The notes beneath the pieces were generated by a model. The model saw nothing but the letters and a program-made list of their open reading frames with translations, had not been told where the DNA came from and made no database searches. From positions 1 through 14,450 of the forward strand of contig JAHJQP010000016.1 in assembly GCA_018819165.1 (NCBI GenBank): 14,450 nucleotides of DNA, in the 5' to 3' direction. Positions 1 to 6,530 of the stretch are shown in pieces. A program made the position numbers and the translations under genes. This stretch comes from Pseudomonadota bacterium. GTDB lineage: Bacteria > Desulfobacterota > Syntrophia > Syntrophales > UBA5619. Positions within the stretch are counted from its first letter, which is position 1; every line of letters begins with the position of its first letter.

Positions 1-278
1 ACGCCCTCTACGATGCGGACAAGTTCCGCTGGGGACCGGACAACTTCACGGAAACCATTTGGGCCATGATCATTCCCCGCAGAATACCGCTGCAGACCCT
101 CCTGCCCCGGTTTCTCCCGGGACTCGAGGGAATCCGAAAGATCCGGGAGAGCTTCCGGACGGCGACGGGTCGCGAATACGGACCCGACTTCATCGACCGC
201 GGACTGGAGATTGGTCTGCGGCTCCATGAGGCATTAATCGAAGACGGATTCAACGGATTCAAAGGAGAAAAGCAATGA
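1..278 (+). CDS. C-terminal fragment of a probable HD-domain-type hydrolase (5' end outside window)
   Basis: The reading frame is open from base 3, with no start inside the window, and ends at TGA 276-278, so about 91 C-terminal residues are visible. The visible part begins ALYDADKFRWGPDNF. The 'DAD' followed by a hydrophobic/aromatic context resembles the late aspartate motif of HD-superfamily metal-dependent phosphohydrolases. The histidines and the HD pair that would prove this lie upstream of the window. The tail is helical and basic (GLEGIRKIRESF) and ends in a Gly/Lys-rich stretch. Its stop overlaps the next start in an ATGA, so the two genes are probably cotranscribed and translationally coupled. 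The HD assignment is inference from one motif; only the coding status is firm. Confidence 0.45.
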   Translation, partial: ALYDADKFRWGPDNFTETIWAMIIPRRIPLQTLLPRFLPGLEGIRKIRESFRTATGREYGPDFIDRGLEIGLRLHEALIEDGFNGFKGEKQ

Positions 279-670
279 CGTCATTCACCATCAGGACGAC
301 GGCCAGTGTCGAAATGATCGACATCACGGATCGCGTCGCGGCCGCGGTCAGTGAAAGCGGTGTCAAAAACGGGTTCTGCCGTGTTTTCATCCCCCACACG
401 ACTGCGGCAGTCACGATCAATGAAAACGCCGATCCGGACGTCCCGCGGGATATCCTTGCGGCGCTGGACCGGATCGTACCGCTTTCCGACCGCTACCGGC
501 ATGCGGAGGGTAACGCCGCCGCCCACATCAAGGCCTCCCTTTTCGGGGCGTCCCAGACGGTCTTCATCGAGAGCGGCAGGCTGGTCCTGGGAACATGGCA
601 ATCGCTTTTCTTCTGTGAATTCGACGGTCCGAGAACGAGAAAGGCGTTGATTCAACTGACCGCCTGCTGA
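275..670 (+). CDS. yjbQ: YjbQ family protein (UPF0047; secondary thiamine-phosphate synthase-like)
   Basis: This 131-residue protein has the usual length for the YjbQ/UPF0047 family of small, probably trimeric cytoplasmic beta proteins. Family signatures are clear: FIPHTTAAVTINEN at about residues 38-51, HAEGNAAAHIKASLFG at 76-91, and LGTWQSLFFCEFDGPR at 105-120. The conserved His41, His76 and His84 are the likely metal-binding or catalytic residues of the family. Members have weak thiamine-phosphate synthase activity, but the physiological role is not settled, so the enzyme name should be taken cautiously. The ATG at 275 overlaps the upstream stop by 4 bp (ATGA), and an AAAGGAGAA ribosome binding site lies just upstream at 261-269. 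The gene converges on suhB. Confidence 0.92.
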   Translation: MTSFTIRTTASVEMIDITDRVAAAVSESGVKNGFCRVFIPHTTAAVTINENADPDVPRDILAALDRIVPLSDRYRHAEGNAAAHIKASLFGASQTVFIESGRLVLGTWQSLFFCEFDGPRTRKALIQLTAC

Positions 671-707
671 AAAAAACGGCTCCGTAAAAAAGGCGATATG
701 GAGAATC

Positions 708-737
708 AAAAACCCCCGGAGGGGAGCCTCCCGGGGG
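708..737 (-). terminator. Rho-independent terminator reading leftward
   Basis: A G/C hairpin is formed by CCCCCGGAGG (713-722) and CCTCCCGGGGG (727-737), with one bulged base and a 4-base loop. On the minus strand it is followed directly by five Ts (A708-A712 on the plus strand). There is no T-run on the plus side, so it mainly terminates the leftward transcript from suhB and could also shield against yjbQ read-through. It sits only 13 bases past a TAG stop at 751-753 that ends a coding-like stretch downstream of suhB. Confidence 0.75.
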
Positions 738-750
738 ATAAAACGCCCGG

Positions 751-842
751 CTATTCAGTCCGGACGGTGATCTTCTTCACCTCGGCCTGCGGGGGAGAGA
801 AAAACGAGACTTTTTTCGGGAAAGTCGATGCGGAGTTCGATC
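751..842 (-). pseudogene. Possible frameshifted coding remnant downstream of suhB
   Basis: Between the suhB stop (843-845) and the leftward terminator, the minus strand has coding-like sequence split over two frames. One frame reads IELRIDFPEK; the other reads KKVSFFSPPQAEV followed by KKITVRTE and a TAG at 751-753. Removing one A from the AAAAAA run at about 812-817 (TTTTTT on the plus strand) joins them into one continuous C-terminal-like peptide placed just before the terminator. No start codon is available in either piece. It may be the tail of a decayed gene, a lost extension of suhB, a homopolymer sequencing error, or chance. I do not recognise a family. Confidence 0.3.
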
Positions 843-1640
843 CTATTGGGCGTCGAGGGGATCAGTTTTTATCATGATGCCGACCATCTCCTCGTGGATG
901 AGGCCGTTGGAGGCAAGGATGTGCGGAGAGAAGAGGCCATAAGGACCGCCACAGAGATCCGTTACGACACCGCCGGCCTCGGAGACAAGAAGCCATCCGG
1001 CCGCGGTGTCCCAGGGCATGAGCTTCAGTTCCCAGAATCCGTCGAAGCGGCCCGCCGCCACGTAGGCCAGATCGAGAGCGGCGGAACCGGCCCGGCGGAT
1101 TGCTTGGGCATTCATGGCCATCGCCTTGAAGTAATTCATGTTGTTGTTTCTATCCTCCCGGATGTCGTAGGGGAAGCCGGTTGCGAGAAGCCCTCCTTTG
1201 AGATTCGCCGTCCGGGAAACGGCAAGACGCCGGCCGTTCAGGAAGGCGCCCTCCCCCTTTTCAGCCGTGAACAACTCCTCCGCCAACGGGTTATAGACGG
1301 CGCCGAGGCGGATCACCCCCTCCACCTCCAAGGCGATGGAGACGCAGAAGACCGGATAGCCGTGGGCATAGTTCGTCGTCCCATCGAGCGGATCGACGAT
1401 CCACCGAAAGCCTGAGCCGTTCGCGGTCTCGGGGGATTCCTCCGTCAGGATATCATGGCCGGGAAACGCGTTGCGGATCCTCTCCATGATCAGCGCCTCG
1501 GAGAGCCGGTCCGCCTCCGTGACCAAGTTGATCTCCCCTTTGTAATGGACGATATGGCGGTTGTGGAGCCTGCCCCGGAGGAGAGTTCCCGCCTCACCGG
1601 CTACAGTTTCGATGAACTGTCGGTAATTGTTCATAGTCAT
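843..1640 (-). CDS. suhB: Inositol monophosphatase family protein
   Basis: A cytoplasmic Mg2+-dependent sugar-phosphate phosphatase of the IMPase/SuhB family, 265 residues from the chosen start, which matches the usual 260-270. Metal-site motifs are all present: GEINLVTEAD at 35-44, TEES at 66-69 (Glu68), WIVDPLDGTTN at 80-90 (Asp83 and Asp86), and PWDTAAG at 209-215 (Asp211). The ATG at 1640 (MTMNNYRQF) is chosen over a TTG at 1682, which would add 14 unusual residues. ATG 1634 is equally possible, and the ribosome binding site is weak for all of them. Substrate could be inositol-1-phosphate or another sugar phosphate; sequence alone does not separate these. SuhB also has a role in rRNA antitermination in E. 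coli, which cannot be assumed here. It is divergent from rodZ. Confidence 0.93.
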   Translation of the reverse strand: MTMNNYRQFIETVAGEAGTLLRGRLHNRHIVHYKGEINLVTEADRLSEALIMERIRNAFPGHDILTEESPETANGSGFRWIVDPLDGTTNYAHGYPVFCVSIALEVEGVIRLGAVYNPLAEELFTAEKGEGAFLNGRRLAVSRTANLKGGLLATGFPYDIREDRNNNMNYFKAMAMNAQAIRRAGSAALDLAYVAAGRFDGFWELKLMPWDTAAGWLLVSEAGGVVTDLCGGPYGLFSPHILASNGLIHEEMVGIMIKTDPLDAQ

Positions 1641-1840
1641 ATTCACACCATGTGAGATAGTGGAGTGACCATACCAGCACAAAAGCGGATAAAAAACCAG
1701 GAGAAATTGACCATACCCGCCGGGTGCGCCGTTATCTCTGCTGCTCTCGTAAAAAAGTCGGTAAAGCCGTCATCTTTCTATTGCGCGACCGGAAGAATGG
1801 TGCTAATCGTATCCGTAACTTACATGGGAACGTGAATACA
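1641..1840. promoter_or_regulatory. Divergent intergenic region between suhB and rodZ with a 10-bp direct repeat
   Basis: This 200-bp region must hold the promoters of both divergent genes. TGACCATACC occurs twice, at 1666-1675 and 1708-1717, exactly 42 bp apart, which is about four helical turns. The second copy overlaps a TTGACC (1707-1712) that could be a -35 element for rodZ. The best matching -10 (TTATCT, 1732-1737) is poor and at 19-bp spacing. No convincing small ORF or RNA is seen. The repeat as an operator is inference only. Confidence 0.35.
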
Positions 1841-2698
1841 ATGAAGGAAAAGGAAGATCTACCGGCTGCGGGGAAGACAACCGAGCTGCCGATCGAGGCT
1901 GTCCAGGATCTGAAGGCAGCCCGGGAGGCCCGCGGACTCTCGCTTAAGGACGTCTTCCAGGCGACGCGCGTCAGTTTGGTCAACCTTGCGGCAGTGGAGA
2001 ACGGGGCATTCGACCGACTGCCGCCCCCCATCTATGCGAGAAACTTCATCCGCAAGTACGCCCATGCTGTCGGGGTTGACGAAAAGCCTTTTCTGAACCG
2101 CTATGAGAGATATCTGGAAAGCCTGAAGCCGTGCAGCAAGGAGCCTGAGGTTCAGAAACCCTGGCCGGAAAATAACCGGCGTTACCCGTTCCTTTTTCTG
2201 AGCCTTGCCGCCGTGATCGTCGCCGGCATCCTGGTCTATGCACTTTTTCTCTATGACCAGTCCGGAAAAACGATCCCGCCGGCCCCGCTGCCTTCAGCCC
2301 CGGAAACTCCCGCCCAGGCATCGACGGAAGGTTCCATGCCTGCTGCAGCAGAAACGGCCGGCCGGCCGGCCTTGACTGCGGGGGGGAAGATGCATAATCT
2401 CGTCATCGAAGCCCACGAACTCACCTGGATCCGGATCACGGCAGACAGGGGCGCCCCCTACGAGGCCCTACTCAGGCCGGGGGACAGAATCGAGCGGACG
2501 GCCTCTGACCATTTCCAACTGGATATCGGAAATGCAGGGGGACTCCATCTCACTTTCCAGGGAAAGCCTCTGGGAAACCTGGGAAAGAGCGGCCAAGTCA
2601 TCCACCTGCGCCTGCCGGAAAAGGCCGCGGAGGGAGGTCTTGGACTTTTTACGAAGCCGCCAGAAGTAATGTTTGACAATGCCCGACCGATGATCTAA
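1841..2698 (+). CDS. rodZ: RodZ-like helix-turn-helix membrane protein (cytoskeletal/cell shape)
   Basis: A 285-residue bitopic inner-membrane protein of the RodZ family, which links the MreB cytoskeleton to the elongation machinery. Order of parts: an N-terminal Cro/CI-like HTH at about 18-90 (LKAAREARGLSLKDVFQATR, then PPPIYARNFIRKYA, typical of RodZ), one transmembrane segment at about 115-138 preceded by basic NNRR, a Pro/Ala-rich periplasmic linker at about 143-185, and a C-terminal beta-rich domain (DUF4115) at about 190-262 with WIRITADRGAPYE. The frame is open back to a GTG at 1724, but that would add 39 basic, unrelated residues; ATG 1841 begins the normal N-terminus, though its ribosome binding site (GGGAA) is weak. 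No mre genes are nearby. tatA follows 39 bp downstream on the same strand and is probably cotranscribed. Confidence 0.88.
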   Translation: MKEKEDLPAAGKTTELPIEAVQDLKAAREARGLSLKDVFQATRVSLVNLAAVENGAFDRLPPPIYARNFIRKYAHAVGVDEKPFLNRYERYLESLKPCSKEPEVQKPWPENNRRYPFLFLSLAAVIVAGILVYALFLYDQSGKTIPPAPLPSAPETPAQASTEGSMPAAAETAGRPALTAGGKMHNLVIEAHELTWIRITADRGAPYEALLRPGDRIERTASDHFQLDIGNAGGLHLTFQGKPLGNLGKSGQVIHLRLPEKAAEGGLGLFTKPPEVMFDNARPMI

Positions 2699-2737
2699 GA
2701 TGACAGCCAAGAAAATCCTGAAAGAAGGTGTAAAACT

Positions 2738-2932
2738 ATGTTCGGATTAGGCATGCCTGAATTGCTGGTCATCCTGGTGATCATCCTGATCATTTTCGGC
2801 GCCGGCAAACTCCCCGAGATAGGGAGTGCGCTCGGCCGGGGCATCAAGAACTTCAAGAAAGCCAACCGTGAGCCGGACGAAATCGACGTCACGCCCACCG
2901 CCGAAAAGAAGCTCGATGAGAAGAAGCCCTGA
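2738..2932 (+). CDS. tatA: Twin-arginine translocase subunit TatA/TatE
   Basis: A 64-residue TatA-type protein, the pore-forming component that moves folded proteins across the inner membrane. It has the short N-terminal region (MFGLGMPELLV), one transmembrane helix at about 6-20, the FGAGKLPEIG hinge at 20-29, the amphipathic helix ALGRGIKNFKKA at 31-42, and a charged, acidic/lysine-rich tail. Length and the short tail favour TatA/E over TatB. The start is supported by AGAAGG (2722-2727) 10 bases upstream of the ATG. No tatC is present, so TatC must be encoded elsewhere. The gene is followed by the inverted-repeat element. Confidence 0.93.
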   Translation: MFGLGMPELLVILVIILIIFGAGKLPEIGSALGRGIKNFKKANREPDEIDVTPTAEKKLDEKKP

Positions 2933-2959
2933 GCCCCCTTTAGAACATTGTTGAAAAAG

Positions 2960-3079
2960 GGCTGTTCAAAAATGCCCGGATGCAAGACCGCCGAAATCCT
3001 GAGGAGTGAGACGTACTTCTGTGTACGTCGCAGCGACGAAGGATGAGGGAACGCAGCAGATGGGCGTTTTTCAACAGCC
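2960..3079. repeat. 120-bp intergenic element with terminal inverted repeats (MITE/REP-like)
   Basis: The ends are imperfect inverted repeats: GGCTGTTCAAAAATGCCC (2960-2977) matches the reverse complement of 3062-3079 at 16 of 18 positions. A second partial left arm, TGTTGAAAAA, precedes it at 2949-2958. Inside are a perfect 7-bp hairpin GACGTAC/GTACGTC (3010-3029) and a perfect CGTCGC-A-GCGACG palindrome (3027-3039). It carries no convincing gene. It lies between the convergent tatA and ssb stops and abuts the ssb stop codon within 2 bp. From memory, very similar sequences occur between genes in many deltaproteobacterial genomes; this was not checked. It may act as a bidirectional terminator or be a nonautonomous mobile element. 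Confidence 0.65.
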
Positions 3080-3081
3080 TC

Positions 3082-3498
3082 TTAGAAGGGGACGTCATCC
3101 TCCGGCAAAGGCCCCTCCGCCCCGGGCTGCGGAAGCGGTGGTCCTTCCTGCCCTGAATCGGCTCCCTTCTGGCCCTTCGAGTCGAGCATCTGCATGTTGG
3201 ACGCAACGATCTCGGTGGTGTAGCGTTTGACCCCCTCCTTGTCATCCCAGGCTTTGGTCTGGATGCGGCCTTCCAGATAGACCAGCTTCCCCTTGTTCAG
3301 GTACCGGCCGCAAATCTCCGCCAGCTTCCCAAAGGTCACGATCCGGTGCCACTCGGTCTTCTGCACCTTCTCGCCGTTCTTATCCTTCCACTGTTCGTCC
3401 GTCGCTATCCGAAAATTGGTCACCATCGCACCGTCCGGCGTGTATCTCACCTCCGGATCGGCCCCCAGCCTGCCCACCAGGATCGCCTTGTTGATCAT
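3082..3498 (-). CDS. ssb: Single-stranded DNA-binding protein
   Basis: A 138-residue SSB that coats single-stranded DNA during replication, recombination and repair. The N-terminal OB-fold spans about residues 1-105, starting MINKAILVGRLGADPEVRYT and including NFRIATDEQWKDKNGEK and WHRIVTFGKLAEICGRYL. It is followed by a short Gly/Pro/Gln-rich linker and the acidic C-terminal tip EDDVPF, which docks partner proteins. A bit shorter than E. coli SSB because of the short linker. The ATG at 3498 is preceded by a strong GAAAGGGG ribosome binding site on the minus strand (about 3506-3513). Divergent from lysS, convergent with tatA, so transcribed alone. Confidence 0.96.
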   Translation of the reverse strand: MINKAILVGRLGADPEVRYTPDGAMVTNFRIATDEQWKDKNGEKVQKTEWHRIVTFGKLAEICGRYLNKGKLVYLEGRIQTKAWDDKEGVKRYTTEIVASNMQMLDSKGQKGADSGQEGPPLPQPGAEGPLPEDDVPF

Positions 3499-3684
3499 GC
3501 CCTACCCCTTTCATAAAACGTAATGATGGCCGATCATACACAACTTGCTCCCTGGCCGCAATGTAAAAATTGGCGGACCAGCCATCCCCGTTTTACCCTG
3601 CAGCTATAATTCATGCTTGACTAATACTGGAAAAAAATATAGTCAAATTCGCTCTATATTGAAACTGAACGGGGCAGCGCATCT
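3499..3684. promoter_or_regulatory. Divergent promoter region between ssb and lysS with an inverted repeat
   Basis: This AT-rich 186-bp region contrasts with the GC-rich coding around it and must drive both ssb and the lysS-lpxB cluster. It contains TTGACTA (3617-3623) and its perfect inverted copy TAGTCAA (3640-3646), 16 bp apart. TTGACT reads as a consensus-like -35 in both directions. Candidate plus-strand -10 boxes are TATAGT (3638-3643; spacing only 15) and TATATT (3655-3660). A consensus TATAAT is also present at 3605-3610 but lacks a matching plus-strand -35. I cannot say which is used; the symmetry suggests either overlapping divergent promoters or an operator. Confidence 0.5.
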
Positions 3685-5211
3685 ATGGAAGAAAGTGAAC
3701 TACTGAAAAAACGCAGGGAAAAGATCGAATCCCTGAAGGCAGACGGGATCGACCTCTACCCCAACGACGTCCGCGTCGGTGAGACGACGGCCGCGATCAG
3801 CGCGCGGTTCGGACAGACGGACCCCGAGGCGCTGGAAAAGGTGACGGAACGCTTCACCCTCGCGGGACGGCTGATGGCCGTCCGGGACTTCGGCAAGGGC
3901 GCCTTCATCACCATCCAGGACCGCAAGGGCCGGCTCCAGGCCTTCCTCCGCAAAAACCAGCTGGGGGAGAAGGCCTTTTCGCTTTTCAAGAAACTCGACA
4001 TCGGCGACATCGTCTGGATCGCCGGGCGGGTCTTCAAAACAAAAACGGGTGAACTGACCATTGACGTGGAGGAGAACGGCCTCCGTCTGCTTTCCAAATC
4101 GCTCCGCCCCCTGCCGGAAAAGTGGCACGGCCTTACGGACATCGAGATCCGCTACCGACAGCGCCACCTCGACATGATCGTCAATCCCGAGGTCCGGCAG
4201 GTCTTCCACAAGCGGAGCCGGATCATCAGCCTCATCCGCCGCTTCATGGAGGAGCGGGACTTTCTCGAGGTGGAGACCCCGATGATGCAGCCCAAGGCCG
4301 GCGGCGCCGTCGCCCGTCCCTTCAAGACCTCTCATAACGCCCTGGGAATGAATCTCTTTCTCAGGATCGCACCCGAGCTCTACCTCAAGCGGCTAATCAC
4401 CGGAGGAATGGAGCGGGTCTTCGAGATCAACCGGAACTTCCGGAACGAGGGGATCTCCACCTTCCACAACCCCGAGTTCACGATGATGGAGTTCTACCAG
4501 ACCTACGCGACTTATGAAGACCTGATGGCCATGACGGAGGAGCTCCTCACCTCCGTTGGCCGGGATCTTTTCGGTTCGCTCCGGTTCAGCTACCAAGGTC
4601 AGGAGATCGACCTGACGCCCCCCTGGCGGCGGGTCACGGTCCGGGATGCCGTCGTTGAGATCGGCGGCGTCGAGGCGGCAGTTCTCGATGATCATGCCAA
4701 AATGGCCGACCACGCCCGGAAGCTGGGGATCGAAGTGAAAGAAAGCGACCCCCCCGGCAAGGTGCTGATGGCCGTCTTCGACGAAACGGTGGAGAAGAAC
4801 CTGGTCCAGCCGACTTTCGTAACCCATTACCCCGTGGACGTCTCGCCCCTCTCCCGGCGAAACGCGGCTGACCCCTCGCTGGCCGACCGCTTCGAGCTCT
4901 ATATCTACGGAAAGGAGATCGCTAACGCCTTCTCCGAGCTCAACGACCCCGTCGATCAGCGCCAGCGTTTTGAGATGCAGCTCAGGGAAAGGGAGGCCGG
5001 CAATCTGGAGGCCCATGAGATGGATGAGGACTACATCGGCGCCCTCGAGTACGGGATGCCGCCGACGGCGGGGGAAGGGATCGGAATCGACCGGCTCGTC
5101 ATGCTCTTCACCGACTCCGCGTCAATCCGGGACGTGATCCTCTTCCCGCTCCTCCGGAAGCGGGAAGGCGCCCGGGATGAATCAACAACCGCGGTGGAAA
5201 ATGATCAATGA
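3685..5211 (+). CDS. lysS: Lysyl-tRNA synthetase, class II
   Basis: A 508-residue class II LysRS that charges tRNA-Lys in the cytoplasm, typical in length. The N-terminal anticodon-binding OB-fold is at about 55-150 (LAGRLMAVRDFGKGAFITIQ). The catalytic core follows with motif 1 around FMEERDFLEVETPMM (about 188-205), motif 2 FEINRNFRNEGISTFHNPEF (about 251-270), and motif 3 GEGIGIDRLVMLF (about 462-474). The segment KEIANAFSELNDP (about 412-424) is also characteristic. ATG 3685 is the only good start, with a modest GGGG ribosome binding site. First gene of the plus-strand cluster; its stop overlaps the permease start by 4 bp (ATGA), so lipoprotein export is coupled to it. Confidence 0.97.
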   Translation: MEESELLKKRREKIESLKADGIDLYPNDVRVGETTAAISARFGQTDPEALEKVTERFTLAGRLMAVRDFGKGAFITIQDRKGRLQAFLRKNQLGEKAFSLFKKLDIGDIVWIAGRVFKTKTGELTIDVEENGLRLLSKSLRPLPEKWHGLTDIEIRYRQRHLDMIVNPEVRQVFHKRSRIISLIRRFMEERDFLEVETPMMQPKAGGAVARPFKTSHNALGMNLFLRIAPELYLKRLITGGMERVFEINRNFRNEGISTFHNPEFTMMEFYQTYATYEDLMAMTEELLTSVGRDLFGSLRFSYQGQEIDLTPPWRRVTVRDAVVEIGGVEAAVLDDHAKMADHARKLGIEVKESDPPGKVLMAVFDETVEKNLVQPTFVTHYPVDVSPLSRRNAADPSLADRFELYIYGKEIANAFSELNDPVDQRQRFEMQLREREAGNLEAHEMDEDYIGALEYGMPPTAGEGIGIDRLVMLFTDSASIRDVILFPLLRKREGARDESTTAVENDQ

Positions 5212-6488
5212 TGTCCTATGAACTCTTCATAAGCCTGCGCTACCTGAGGGCGAAACGGAAACAGGTGTTCGTTTCCATCATCACCTTCATCTCGGTTGCC
5301 GGGATCTTCCTGGGAGTCGCGGCCCTGATTATCGTCATCGCCGTGATGAACGGCTTTGAAAACGACCTGCGCAACAAGATCCTGGGGATCAATTCCCACA
5401 TCATCCTCATGGAATACAGCGGCGCAATGCGGAATCATCCCCGGGTCATGCAGGGGGTCTCCGGCGTCCCCGGCGTCGTCGCTGCAACCCCTTTCATCTA
5501 CAGCCAGGCGATGCTGAAAAATGGCAGCAACGTGACCGGCATCGTGCTCAGGGGTCTCTCCATAAAGGACGCCCTGAAGGTGATCAACCTGGGAAAGATC
5601 AGCGAGGGAAAACTCGACTATCTGAAGGAGGGGGAACAGAGGATCCCCGGGCTGAAGCCGGAGTTGGCCGGACTCCCCGGGATCCTCATCGGCCGCGAAT
5701 TGGCAAAGAATCTGGGGGTGTTCCTCTTCGAAACGGTTTACGTCATCTCCCCCGCCGGGGTCTCCACGCCGATGGGGATGGTCCCCCGGATGAAGCCATT
5801 TGTCGTGGTCGGCATCTTCGAGTCCGGCTTCTATGAATACGACTCGACACTTGCCTACATCTCCCTCAAGAACTGCCAGGAATTCCTGAACATGGGCGAC
5901 ACGGTGACCGGGATCGAGATCCGTGTCGATGACATCTACAAGGCCGACCGGATCGCCAAGGCGATAGAAAAGAAGCTGGGCTACCCCTACTGGGGCCGGA
6001 ACTGGATGGAGATGAACAGGAACCTCTTCTCGGCGCTGAAACTGGAGAAGCGGGTGATGTTCATCATCCTTTCCCTGATAGTCCTGGTCGCGGCATTCAA
6101 CATCATCAGCGCGCTGATCATGATCGTCATGGAAAAAAACAAGGACATCGCCATCCTCAAAACGATGGGCGCGACAAGAGGCGGCATCATGAAGATCTTC
6201 ATCTTTCAGGGGCTCGTCGTGGGGACAATCGGCACCTTCTTCGGCTGTCTCGCCGGGCTCGCTGTTGCCTTCAATTTGGAGTTTCTCTCCCGCTTCGTGG
6301 AGAAACTGTTCGGCTTCAAGATCCTTCCCGGCGATGTCTATTACTTAAACGAGCTCCCCTCGCAGGTCAACTACGGCGACGTGGGGATCATCATCTTAGG
6401 AACGATGCTGATCAGCTTTCTCGCGACGATTTATCCCTCCTGGCGGGCCTCCCGCCTTGACCCGGCGGAGGCGCTGCGATACGAGTGA
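5208..6488 (+). CDS. lolC: LolC/LolE-type lipoprotein-releasing ABC permease
   Basis: The inner-membrane subunit of the Lol system, which with LolD releases outer-membrane-destined lipoproteins to LolA. At 426 residues it has the family length and topology: an N-terminal cytoplasmic start SLRYLRAKRKQVFVSIIT, a first transmembrane helix at about 22-47, a large periplasmic domain at about 48-275, then three helices at about 277-302, 322-352 and 383-408 in an FtsX-like domain (IAILKTMGATRGGIMKIFIF coupling region). The C-terminus ends in SWRASRLDPAEALRYE, typical of LolC/E. Only one permease gene is present, so it cannot be called LolC rather than LolE; it may work as a homodimer or with a second gene elsewhere. 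It overlaps lysS by 4 bp and lies 42 bp before lolD. Confidence 0.92.
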   Translation: MMSYELFISLRYLRAKRKQVFVSIITFISVAGIFLGVAALIIVIAVMNGFENDLRNKILGINSHIILMEYSGAMRNHPRVMQGVSGVPGVVAATPFIYSQAMLKNGSNVTGIVLRGLSIKDALKVINLGKISEGKLDYLKEGEQRIPGLKPELAGLPGILIGRELAKNLGVFLFETVYVISPAGVSTPMGMVPRMKPFVVVGIFESGFYEYDSTLAYISLKNCQEFLNMGDTVTGIEIRVDDIYKADRIAKAIEKKLGYPYWGRNWMEMNRNLFSALKLEKRVMFIILSLIVLVAAFNIISALIMIVMEKNKDIAILKTMGATRGGIMKIFIFQGLVVGTIGTFFGCLAGLAVAFNLEFLSRFVEKLFGFKILPGDVYYLNELPSQVNYGDVGIIILGTMLISFLATIYPSWRASRLDPAEALRYE

Positions 6489-6530
6489 AAAGGCCGAAGG
6501 GATCTCCCGGCGGGCATTTGGGAAAGGCGC

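Noticed and set aside
676..685. ACGGCTCCGT hairpin flanked by A-runs just after yjbQ, considered as a terminator
   Set aside because: The stem is only 4 bp, and on the plus strand no T-run follows; the stronger hairpin at 713-737 explains termination on the minus strand.
828..1415. A 195-codon plus-strand frame opposite suhB
   Set aside because: Antisense to the conserved IMPase motifs and without a recognisable domain.
1724..1840. Extension of rodZ to a GTG start at 1724
   Set aside because: The added 39 residues are basic and unlike RodZ N-termini; ATG 1841 gives the normal start.
2356..2371. GGCC-repeat palindrome within rodZ
   Set aside because: It lies in the Ala/Pro-rich linker coding region and is explained by GC-rich codon use; no sign of a regulatory role.
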